Shown piece by piece: positions 1 through 5,011 of a stretch of 6,382 nucleotides of DNA. Position numbers and translations under genes: made by a program. The stretch is from Candidatus Bathyarchaeota archaeon. Its GTDB lineage: Archaea > Thermoproteota > Bathyarchaeia > TCS64. The number at the start of each line of letters is the position of its first letter. Positions within the stretch are counted from its first letter, which is position 1. The stretch lies in contig JAUWDP010000067.1 in the NCBI GenBank assembly GCA_030608725.1, forward strand, positions 1-6,382. The letters run 5' to 3'. The notes below the pieces were generated by a model. It worked only from the letters and a program-made list of their open reading frames with translations, was not told where the DNA came from and searched no databases.

Positions 1-10
1 TTATCTAATA

Positions 11-22
11 TTTGCATGCAAA
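11..22. repeat. 12-nt perfect palindrome TTTGCATGCAAA
   Basis: The sequence is its own reverse complement over 12 bases. It lies 19 nt upstream of a TATA-like run (41-52), a position where an operator could sit, but no gene follows. One short palindrome in AT-rich DNA may be chance, and no second copy is present in the window apart from the GCATGC core at 823-828. Confidence 0.35.
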
Positions 23-77
23 AATACGGCAATCTTTTTGTATATAATAAATATGGAGTAAGAATCCGTCTAAGATT

Positions 78-90
78 TGCGCGCGCACAC
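78..90. repeat. CG-rich alternating purine-pyrimidine tract 1
   Basis: TGCGCGCGCACAC is a 13-nt strictly alternating run, the type of sequence able to adopt Z-DNA. It is the first of about six CG tracts confined to the AT-rich left part of the window; a shorter one, CGCGCG, lies at 1015-1020. The core GCGCGCGCA recurs at 1054-1062. Function unknown. Confidence 0.5.
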
Positions 91-417
91 TAGGGTTTAC
101 AGAATTTACATAAATTATAAGAAAAGGTACTGTATTCCTCGTTATAATATTCTGTAGCTGCATGAATGTCTTTGAAGGACATCTAACCTCCAGACCTTTC
201 TATCTTATTTACTCCCTTATTTTGTGTTGTTCTCGGCTTATAGTAACAATCAGATCTATGAACAGTAAACGTCTCTGTGGGAGTGTCTATATTTGCCCAG
301 TAAAAAACTCGCTGACACATAGGTTTGGATATTTTGGATAAATTTTAAGTAATTATGTATGTGCAAATTATTACAAAATACACACTCACACAAACGATTT
401 AGAAACACTGAGCGCGT

Positions 418-433
418 TACGTACGCACGCGTA
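418..433. repeat. CG-rich alternating purine-pyrimidine tract 2
   Basis: TACGTACGCACGCGTA is 16 nt of unbroken pyrimidine-purine alternation, the longest in the window, preceded by GCGCG at 412-416. It lies in otherwise AT-rich non-coding DNA, about 95 nt before the 119-residue ORF. Function unknown. Confidence 0.5.
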
Positions 434-488
434 AGTACAATCCGTATTTAGGATCTTGTTTTCGTAAATATTTCTTACCCCCATAAAC

Positions 489-500
489 CGGTTATTAATG
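489..500 (+). promoter_or_regulatory. Weak TATA-like promoter candidate
   Basis: CGGTTATTAATG ends 28 nt before the ATG at 528. It resembles the GGTTTTTTTAATG element upstream of ilvE. Archaeal TATA boxes are normally centred about 26 nt upstream of the transcription start, which would put the start near 522 and leave almost no leader. That fits the absence of a Shine-Dalgarno sequence. The region is AT-rich, so chance matches are likely. Confidence 0.25.
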
Positions 501-527
501 AAATGACGTTCTCCTAGAACAGAAACT

Positions 528-887
528 ATGAAGATTGGCAAGTGTAGGCTGAATTCCTTCGAGAGAAGGTTATACTGTTTCAAACCGAAAACTAGTAAAT
601 ACTGCCTAAAACCCCGAATATTGGGGTACCGCTGCCCAAATCTCGAATGGACGAAGGAAGAGGTTATAATAGAGGCAAAAAAGGGCGTTAAGGAACTCAG
701 CTCTCTGGGAGGGTTCACCGATGATGCTATCGAATACGTGAAAAGATTCCGCCCTAGACTCCGGTTGAGACAAGGGAATACAATCATTATAAGAAGTATG
801 AACAAAGGACAGTACAAACAACGCATGCAGCGCGCGCGCGACTCGTCCAGCCCAGCGCGCGCTGTGTCACACACAGGTCGGCATTAA
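528..887 (+). CDS. Hypothetical 119-residue basic protein
   Basis: I do not recognise this protein. The start is ATG 528, the first in-frame start after a stop at 504-506; no Shine-Dalgarno is visible. The product is basic. Residues 1-36 hold four cysteines (C6, C17, C26, C36) and a short internal repeat, YCFKPK at 16-21 and YCLKPR at 25-30. The cysteine spacing matches no zinc motif I know. Residues 41-75 look like one or two amphipathic helices (TKEEVIIEAKKGVKELSSLG, then FTDDAIEYVKRF). The last ~20 residues are encoded by the CG-tract and hairpin DNA at 828-876 and look like low-complexity read-through, so the frame may be a gene fragment that lost its true end. Codon choice in 528-810 (AGA/AGG, ATA, GAG) is coding-like, but GC is well below that of the genes to the right. 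It may also be spurious. Confidence 0.4.
   Translation: MKIGKCRLNSFERRLYCFKPKTSKYCLKPRILGYRCPNLEWTKEEVIIEAKKGVKELSSLGGFTDDAIEYVKRFRPRLRLRQGNTIIIRSMNKGQYKQRMQRARDSSSPARAVSHTGRH
828..864. repeat. CG-tract inverted repeat (hairpin)
   Basis: CAGCGCGCGC at 828-837 is the exact reverse complement of GCGCGCGCTG at 855-864, giving a 10-bp GC-only stem apart from its terminal pair, with a 17-nt loop. The right arm is also part of a 12-nt self-palindrome, CAGCGCGCGCTG (853-864), so alternative folds exist. The run 830-840 is pure (GC)n and could adopt Z-DNA. It overlaps the tail of the 119-residue ORF. It could end or slow transcription, or be a protein-binding site; neither is shown. Confidence 0.55.
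862..876. repeat. Small inverted repeat CTGTGT-CAC-ACACAG
   Basis: Six-base arms separated by three bases lie directly against the CG hairpin that ends at 864, so 821-876 is a chain of self-complementary elements (GCATGC, the CG stem, then this one). The cluster ends 9 nt before the TAA of the 119-residue ORF. Its purpose is unknown. Confidence 0.45.
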
Positions 888-994
888 ATTAGCATGGTTC
901 TATGCACAAGATCATTACTTTGTCTTCTTTCAACTTGTATTCGATAATTTTACTGCATTTAAAACAGTCGAAAGCAGTATGTATTCCTTTGAAT

Positions 995-1029
995 ACCCAC
1001 TTGGGTTTTAAGTTCGCGCGAGGTTTTTT
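995..1029 (+). terminator. Possible terminator (hairpin plus T-runs)
   Basis: ACCC-ACTT-GGGT (995-1006) forms a short 4-bp hairpin followed by TTT, and a run of six T occurs at 1024-1029. Archaeal transcription typically stops at T-rich tracts, with or without a hairpin. The position, about 110-140 nt after the 119-residue ORF, would suit a terminator for it. The stem is short, so this is only a suggestion. Confidence 0.25.
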
Positions 1030-1050
1030 CTGATCTGAAGTTGCCATCAT

Positions 1051-1062
1051 CACGCGCGCGCA
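1051..1062. repeat. CG-rich alternating tract near the composition border
   Basis: CACGCGCGCGCA is 12 nt of alternating pyrimidine-purine. It shares GCGCGCGCA with the tract at 79-87. It is the last such tract; right of about 1240 I find no CGCGCG even though the DNA is much richer in GC. Confidence 0.5.
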
Positions 1063-1145
1063 ACCCGATAGAACTGTTGTAGGTCTACGTTTGCAATACC
1101 CTGAAAACTAAACTACCTATGTTTTACTCCAGGCCTCTATTGGGC

Positions 1146-1152
1146 TATAAAG
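1146..1152 (+). promoter_or_regulatory. Candidate TATA box for the hydrolase gene
   Basis: TATAAAG sits about 110 nt upstream of the chosen ATG at 1260, inside GGGCTATAAAGTCCC. A second candidate, AATATACC at 1183-1190, would give a start near 1212 and a leader of about 48 nt. Either leaves the AGGAGG at 1243-1248 inside the mRNA, consistent with a leadered transcript. The choice between them cannot be made by eye. Confidence 0.25.
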
Positions 1153-1242
1153 TCCCTGGTTGGTGGATGGTTGGCGATAAGGAATATACCTACAATCAAG
1201 GCGATGAGATCTGTCTTATACTCATAGAGCCCAAATGTCTCC

Positions 1243-1248
1243 AGGAGG
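1243..1248 (+). promoter_or_regulatory. Shine-Dalgarno AGGAGG deciding the hydrolase start
   Basis: A full AGGAGG ends 11 nt before ATG 1260. The upstream in-frame ATG at 1119 has no such signal. This is the main reason for starting the hydrolase at 1260. Confidence 0.7.
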
Positions 1249-1259
1249 ATCGTATCGTC

Positions 1260-2006
1260 ATGGATCCATTGAAAGGAGACTCATTCATCATCGACTCCAA
1301 GATACTGGGCGAGGAAAGGGAGATCTACGTCTACCTGCCCCCGGGCTACGAGGAGTCGGGAGAGATCTACCCCGTCATATACCTGCTTGACGGCCACAGC
1401 CTACACAACGTGGTGTCCAGCTTCGTGCAGCACTACTCGGGGAGAGCCAGGATACCCCCCATGATAGTAGTGAGCATCGTGAGCACGGACAGGATGCGGG
1501 ACTTCACCCCCACAGTGAGGGTGGGATGGCGGGGAGGAGAGCCCTCAGGGGGAGGCGCCGACAAGTTCCTCGCATTCCTCTCAGAGGAACTGTTCCCCGT
1601 GGTGGAGAAGAAGTACCCGACGAGGGACTACAGGACCCTCATCGGCCACTCCCTGGGAGGACTCTTCACCGTCCACGCCGTGGTGGCCAAGCCCGAGCTC
1701 TTCAGGGCATACATAGCATGCAGCCCCTGGTTCGGGGAGGACGACGACGCCCTCATATCCAAGGTCGAGGCCCACCTGAAGGAGGGACCCCCCGAGTCGA
1801 AGTTGCTCTACGTGGCCCACGAGCCCATCGCCAGGACGGAGATAGAGGAACGCATCGTGAAGCTCGTGGGGGTCCTCAAGGGGAACCCTCGCGAGGACTT
1901 CGCTTGGAACTACAAGCGCTACGAGGACGCTGATCACTCGAACCTCCCGCTGAAGGCGATCCCAGACGCCCTGGACTTCTTCTTCCCCGGCATAGTCCAG
2001 GACTAG
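1260..2006 (+). CDS. Alpha/beta hydrolase, esterase-D / enterochelin-esterase-like
   Basis: Predicted cytoplasmic serine hydrolase of 248 residues, in the esterase family that includes S-formylglutathione hydrolase, siderophore esterases and feruloyl esterases. The N-terminal DSKILGEEREIYVYLPPGYE (12-31) followed by YPVIYLLDG (37-45) is the usual opening of this family. The nucleophile elbow is GHSLGG (129-134), with Ser131 as nucleophile. His226 in DADHSNLP fits the catalytic histidine, and Glu188 in VAHEP is the likely acid (inferred by position). SPWF (155-158) follows the usual strand after the elbow. No signal peptide or membrane segment is seen. The start is set by AGGAGG at 1243-1248; a longer in-frame start at 1119 would add 47 atypical residues. 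The gene ends 6 nt from a convergent MoaD-like gene. The substrate cannot be named from sequence; ester hydrolysis is well supported. Confidence 0.85.
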   Translation: MDPLKGDSFIIDSKILGEEREIYVYLPPGYEESGEIYPVIYLLDGHSLHNVVSSFVQHYSGRARIPPMIVVSIVSTDRMRDFTPTVRVGWRGGEPSGGGADKFLAFLSEELFPVVEKKYPTRDYRTLIGHSLGGLFTVHAVVAKPELFRAYIACSPWFGEDDDALISKVEAHLKEGPPESKLLYVAHEPIARTEIEERIVKLVGVLKGNPREDFAWNYKRYEDADHSNLPLKAIPDALDFFFPGIVQD

Positions 2007-2012
2007 GGCGGG

Positions 2013-2213
2013 TCAGCCCCCCGTGATGATGGGGTAGATGACCACCTTATCCCCCTCTTTGAGAACTGCCGAGGGCCAGAGCCGCTTCCCGTTGACGGTG
2101 ACCCCGATGACGCCCTTGTCGAAGGCGTAGAGGTAGTTCCTCCCAAGGCCTTCCACGAGCTCCCGGAGGGTGGTCTCCTCCTCGACGATAATCACAGTCA
2201 GCTCGGGAAACAT
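2013..2213 (-). CDS. MoaD/ThiS/SAMP-like ubiquitin-fold sulfur carrier
   Basis: A 66-residue beta-grasp protein ending in Thr-Gly-Gly. The pattern fits the family: a first strand (LTVIIV, 5-10), helix TLRELVEGLG (15-24), strand GVTVNGKRL (37-45), then LKEGDKVVIYPIITGG (51-66). In this family the C-terminal glycine is adenylated by an E1/MoeB-like enzyme and then carries sulfur as a thiocarboxylate (for molybdopterin, thiamine or tRNA thiolation), or is joined to lysines as an archaeal modifier (SAMP). Which applies here is unknown, because no E1 or partner gene is in the window. The length is near that of ThiS and shorter than most MoaD. The N-terminus is a few residues short of E. coli ThiS, and the frame stays open upstream through codons with no ATG, so a longer start is possible but unsupported. 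A TATA-like box lies 31-40 nt upstream. Confidence 0.8.
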   Translation of the reverse strand: MFPELTVIIVEEETTLRELVEGLGRNYLYAFDKGVIGVTVNGKRLWPSAVLKEGDKVVIYPIITGG

Positions 2214-2243
2214 CTGACACCTATTCGATGATGCCCGTCGAGC

Positions 2244-2253
2244 GTTATAAAAC
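2244..2253 (-). promoter_or_regulatory. TATA box for the MoaD-like gene
   Basis: Read on the - strand this is GTTTTATAAC, centred about 35 nt before the ATG at 2213. With the usual archaeal spacing, transcription would start near 2222 and leave a leader of about 9 nt. A weak GGTG lies just before the ATG. It is half of a divergent promoter region with 2276-2282. Confidence 0.55.
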
Positions 2254-2275
2254 TGCAGGATTCGACGGCGCGACG

Positions 2276-2282
2276 ATATAAG
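2276..2282 (+). promoter_or_regulatory. TATA box for the class V enzyme; leaderless start
   Basis: ATATAAG is centred about 24 nt upstream of GTG 2303, so the predicted transcription start coincides with the start codon and the mRNA should be leaderless. An ATG at 2301 is out of frame and would stop after two codons (ATG TGG TGA), which supports the GTG. Confidence 0.55.
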
Positions 2283-2302
2283 GGGAAAACGCAGTATCTC
2301 AT

Positions 2303-3580
2303 GTGGTGAAACTGTTGAGCCTTGAGAGCAAGCTCGACGAGATCAGGGGGGTCTTCCCCCACATCGATGAGATGATCTACCTGGGCGCCGCTGGCTCAGC
2401 CCCCTTCAGCCTCGTCGTCTACGACGCTGTGATGGAATGCTGGAACCGGAGGAGACACGGGAGCAACCTGGAGGGGACGGGCCACGCCTGGTTCTCGGAG
2501 AAGGCGGTCCACTGCAGGGAGGAGGCCGCGAGGCTCATCAACGCTGACGCCGACGACATCTGCTTCGTCTCCAGGGTCGTCCAGGGCCTAAACATGGTGC
2601 GGGACATCATAGGCCACAACAACCCCTGGACTAAGGGGGACAACGTCGTCCTCACCGACCAGGCCTACCCCTCCACGGGGCACACAATGCAGGCGCTCCG
2701 GAGGATGGGGGTCGAGCTCAGGAAGGTGGGAAACGTCAACGGACGGATCATGCGGGAGGACATGGAGGCCGCCGTGGATGAGGACACGAAGCTCGTCTGC
2801 ATAAACAGGACGAGCGTCGGCAGTGGCTTCACTTACGACGTCGAGGCAGTCTGCGAGATCGCTCATGAGGCGGGTGCCCTCGTTGTCGATGACGCCATCC
2901 AGACCCTGGGGGCGAAGGTGATCGATGTTAAGCGTGACGGCATTGACTTCCTGATCTCCGGGAGCTATAAGTGGCAGTGCGGACCCCCCGAAGCGGGGAT
3001 CCTATACGTCAGGAGGGAGCTCTGCGAGAGGCTTGAGCCCGCCTTCTGGTCATACATCAACGTGTACAGGGGGCCAGGGGTGACAGGGATGGACAGGTTC
3101 CCCTTCGGAGCCCAGGACCACGACCCAATTGAGAGCTACCCCGCCTCCTTCCCGGGGAACGCCCAGAGGTTCGAGCCCGGGACAACCGCCACGGACCAGC
3201 TCTGGGGCTGGCATGCGGCCCTCAGTTGGCTCAACGGCCTCGGAAAGGAGGCGATCGAGGAACGGGTCTACGGCCTCGGGGGATACCTCATGGAGGGGCT
3301 CAGGGAGATAGGCTGCGACGTGAAGACCCCGGATGAGCCCGAGGAGGGGACGCTCAACACCCAGAGGCACGGGCTGATCATGTACTCCACGGGGAGCTAC
3401 GAGGGGGATCAGGCCTCGGTGAGGGCGATGAGGGAGAGACCCCATGAGCCCATCGGGGGGCTCACGGTCAAGTACCAGGGGGGATACGGCGGCATCAGGG
3501 TCAGCCCCCACATCTATAACACCGAGGAGGAGATCGACTCCTTCGTCGAGTACCAGAAGCAGATATTGAAGAAGCTGTGA
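2303..3580 (+). CDS. Class V PLP-dependent aminotransferase-family enzyme
   Basis: A 425-residue fold-type I PLP enzyme of the aminotransferase class V group (cysteine desulfurase, isopenicillin N epimerase, kynureninase and relatives). The opening IYLGAAGSAP (25-34) is the substrate-site N-terminal segment. VVDDAIQ (194-200) supplies Asp197 for the pyridine nitrogen and Gln200 for O3'. The PLP-binding lysine is Lys223 in SGSYKWQCGP. FEPGTTA (290-296) and the C-terminal IRVSPHIYNTEEE (398-410), with Arg399 for the substrate carboxylate, match the family. Tyr222 stands where desulfurases have His before the lysine. There is no cysteine after residue 338, so the mobile catalytic-cysteine loop of NifS/SufS seems absent, and a desulfurase role is unlikely; an epimerase or aminotransferase/lyase is more likely. 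The start is GTG 2303 (a second GTG follows at once), with a TATA box 24 nt upstream. It ends 4 nt from a convergent gene. The exact substrate is unknown. Confidence 0.85.
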   Translation: MVKLLSLESKLDEIRGVFPHIDEMIYLGAAGSAPFSLVVYDAVMECWNRRRHGSNLEGTGHAWFSEKAVHCREEAARLINADADDICFVSRVVQGLNMVRDIIGHNNPWTKGDNVVLTDQAYPSTGHTMQALRRMGVELRKVGNVNGRIMREDMEAAVDEDTKLVCINRTSVGSGFTYDVEAVCEIAHEAGALVVDDAIQTLGAKVIDVKRDGIDFLISGSYKWQCGPPEAGILYVRRELCERLEPAFWSYINVYRGPGVTGMDRFPFGAQDHDPIESYPASFPGNAQRFEPGTTATDQLWGWHAALSWLNGLGKEAIEERVYGLGGYLMEGLREIGCDVKTPDEPEEGTLNTQRHGLIMYSTGSYEGDQASVRAMRERPHEPIGGLTVKYQGGYGGIRVSPHIYNTEEEIDSFVEYQKQILKKL

Positions 3581-3584
3581 GGGG

Positions 3585-4022
3585 CTACTCCCCGTAGACC
3601 GTCATCAGGCGCCTGTTGATGTGGGCCTCACTGTAGCCGAGGAGCCTGCCCATGCCCTCGGCAATACTCCTCCTGGCGTCCCTCACGTACTCCCCCTCCG
3701 ACTCGAGCCTCTCCTTCTCAGCCTTGAGGGCAAGGTAACTCTCCAGCATCTCATCCTCGGCGTAGATGATGAAGACCCATATCCCGGACAGGTCCATCTC
3801 CCCGAATAGATCGGTGCCCATGAGACTCCTCTCCAGGAGGAACTTGACCTCGTTGCGCCCCGCCTGCTCCTCCATGTGGGGTATGATGCCCTCATAGTCC
3901 TCGGGCCTGAAGGGCGCGCTGAGGGACATATCCTTCGCGCCGCTCCTAGCTGCCTCGCACCAGGCCCTGATCTCCCCGACCTGCTTCCCCAAGGCGAAGC
4001 TCCGCTCATCTAACTCGGGCAA
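3585..4022 (-). CDS. Hypothetical 145-residue protein, co-transcribed with ilvE
   Basis: I do not recognise this protein with confidence. It starts at TTG 4022, preceded by a strong purine-rich GGGAGGGGG about 6 nt upstream, and lies 21 nt after the ilvE stop on the same strand, so it is very probably in the same operon. It is soluble, acidic and mostly helical by eye. There is a hydrophobic stretch IWVFIIYAED (81-90), then a charged, possibly coiled-coil helix (91-113), and an ending ARRSIAEGMGRLLGYSEAHI (116-135). The GRLLGYSEAHI phrase faintly recalls the LLGYPxCC motif of archaeal DUF483-type proteins, but the cysteines are missing, so I do not assign the family. No signal peptide or membrane segment is evident. 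GC content and codon use match the neighbours, which supports a real gene. A role linked to branched-chain amino acid metabolism is only a guess from position. Confidence 0.75.
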   Translation of the reverse strand: MPELDERSFALGKQVGEIRAWCEAARSGAKDMSLSAPFRPEDYEGIIPHMEEQAGRNEVKFLLERSLMGTDLFGEMDLSGIWVFIIYAEDEMLESYLALKAEKERLESEGEYVRDARRSIAEGMGRLLGYSEAHINRRLMTVYGE

Positions 4023-4026
4023 CGTT

Positions 4027-4037
4027 TCCCCCTCCCT
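4027..4037 (-). promoter_or_regulatory. Shine-Dalgarno for the TTG-started 145-residue gene
   Basis: On the - strand this reads AGGGAGGGGGA just upstream of TTG 4022, in the 21-nt gap after the ilvE stop. It supports internal translation initiation in a shared mRNA and justifies the TTG start. Confidence 0.6.
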
Positions 4038-4043
4038 ATCCTC

Positions 4044-4979
4044 CTAAACGGGAGTGAGCCAGCCCCGGCGCTCCTCCACGTTCCCGGCGAGGACCTTCAT
4101 GAAGTGCTTCGCTATCTCGTCGGTTATGGGGCCGGGGTACTCGTCCCCGAACCTGATGTCGTCGACGCTGGTTATCGGCGTGACCTCCCCCCCGGTGCCA
4201 CAGGCGAAGGCCTCATCCGAGGCGTAGAGCTCTACTCGCGTGATGTCCTTGACCTCGACGGGGATCCCCAGGTCCTCCGGGATGAACTCGAGGAAGGCGT
4301 CCCGGGTGACCGACTCCAGGATCGAGGCAGTCACGGGAGGGGTGATCACCTTCCCGTTGCGCACTGTCATGAGGCAGGCCCCTGTGGCCTCACTGACGAA
4401 GCCCCGGCTGTCAAGGAAGATGGCGTCGTCGAAGCCGAGCCTCGCCGCCTCCCTCCCCGCTAGCCCGGAGTTGGCGTAGTTGGCCCACGCCTTGGCCTGG
4501 GTCGGGAGCGCGTCGGGGGAGAGCCGCCTCCAGCTGCTGATCATGTACCTTCTCTCCCTGGTGAAGGCCTCCTCCTCGAGCCTCGTGGGCATCTCCCAGA
4601 CCGGGATGACGACGTGCCAGTCGTCGGACAGGCCCCGTCTCCTGACGGCCTCGGCCTTGGGCCAGATGCGGGGCATGATGTAGGTCGTCTTCCGGTATCC
4701 GTTGAGCTTGATGATCTCCCGGGTCGCCTCCAGGAGCTCCTCGTCGGTGTAGGGCACCCCGAGGCCGCAGACCACGGCGCTCCTCCTGAGGCGGTCGACG
4801 TGGGGCTGCCACCTGAATATGTTGAGGTCCCCCTCGCCGAGAATGTCCCCCTCGACGTAGGCCCTTATCCCCTCGAATATCCCGTAGTGGAGGGGCTCCA
4901 TAGCTGAGACCAGGGCGTCCTTGGTCTCCGTTACCTCGCCGTTCATCCAGCAGTACTTGGCTCCGTGAAAGCCTGACAT
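4044..4979 (-). CDS. ilvE: Branched-chain amino acid aminotransferase
   Basis: A 311-residue fold-type IV PLP enzyme that exchanges the amino group between Leu, Ile or Val and 2-oxoglutarate, the last step of branched-chain amino acid synthesis; cytoplasmic. It aligns by eye along the whole E. coli IlvE. WMNGEV (11-16) and HYGIFEGIRAY (31-41) form the substrate-site N-terminal part. Lys163 in QAKAWANYANSGLAG is the Schiff-base lysine, Glu197 in SEATG lies near the cofactor, and GTGGEVTPI (261-269) binds the phosphate. Two features are unusual. The HYG-x-x-VFEG loop is two residues shorter than in E. coli, and the LPGITR phosphate motif reads LESVTR (221-226), with Ser for Gly. Members of this fold include D-amino acid transaminase and aminodeoxychorismate lyase, but FEGIRAY favours IlvE. 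It has its own TATA-like element (5012-5024) and is followed 21 nt later by an unknown gene. Confidence 0.92.
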   Translation of the reverse strand: MSGFHGAKYCWMNGEVTETKDALVSAMEPLHYGIFEGIRAYVEGDILGEGDLNIFRWQPHVDRLRRSAVVCGLGVPYTDEELLEATREIIKLNGYRKTTYIMPRIWPKAEAVRRRGLSDDWHVVIPVWEMPTRLEEEAFTRERRYMISSWRRLSPDALPTQAKAWANYANSGLAGREAARLGFDDAIFLDSRGFVSEATGACLMTVRNGKVITPPVTASILESVTRDAFLEFIPEDLGIPVEVKDITRVELYASDEAFACGTGGEVTPITSVDDIRFGDEYPGPITDEIAKHFMKVLAGNVEERRGWLTPV

Positions 4980-5011
4980 ACAGAATCAACCAAACCACCT
5001 ATGATCGAGGA

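Larger units (their letters stand above)
1..527. other. AT-rich gene-poor segment
   Basis: No convincing gene is visible on either strand. The stretch is AT-rich and rich in stops, unlike the GC-rich coding DNA right of about 1240. It holds a perfect 12-nt palindrome (TTTGCATGCAAA, 11-22), a TATA-like run at 41-52 with no ORF after it, a small inverted repeat ATGTC/GACAT (166-170 with 178-182), and two alternating purine-pyrimidine tracts: a CG-rich one at 78-90 and TACGTACGCACGCGTA at 418-433. Its role is not known. It could be a long regulatory intergenic region, decayed DNA, or the edge of an acquired element. Confidence 0.6.
888..1259. other. AT-rich intergenic stretch before the hydrolase
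   Basis: No gene is supported here. An open frame beginning at ATG 1119 runs into the hydrolase, but its first 47 codons look non-homologous and AT-rich, and the ATG has no ribosome site, so I treat it as upstream DNA. The segment contains a small hairpin plus T-run (995-1029), CG tracts at 1015-1020 and 1051-1062, TATA-like runs at 1146-1152 and 1183-1190, and the AGGAGG at 1243-1248. GC content rises abruptly near its right end. Confidence 0.5.

Noticed and set aside
611..627. ACCCC-GAATATT-GGGGT hairpin
   Set aside because: Lies inside the 119-residue ORF with only five strong pairs and no T-run; probably chance.
386..874. A 162-codon open frame on the - strand
   Set aside because: It overlaps the + strand 119-residue ORF, is hydrophobic without clear membrane-protein order, runs through CG tracts and has no visible ribosome site; it looks like an antisense shadow.
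1..1240. Possible CRISPR array, tRNA or structured RNA gene in the AT-rich segment
   Set aside because: No regularly spaced direct repeats, no tRNA T-loop with matching acceptor arms, and no rRNA-like stretch could be found by eye.
1119..1259. In-frame 47-residue N-terminal extension of the hydrolase from ATG 1119
   Set aside because: No Shine-Dalgarno at 1119; the composition is that of the AT-rich island; the family homology begins after 1260, where AGGAGG is correctly spaced.
1526..1937. Open frames on both strands inside the hydrolase
   Set aside because: High-GC shadow frames rich in Arg, Pro and Gly; the hydrolase frame has clear family motifs.
2303..3580. Calling the class V enzyme a cysteine desulfurase (IscS/SufS)
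   Set aside because: No cysteine after residue 338 and Tyr instead of His before the PLP lysine; the evidence supports only the superfamily.
4411..4998. 195-codon - strand frame overlapping ilvE
   Set aside because: An Arg/Gly-rich shadow in another frame of ilvE, with no family signature.
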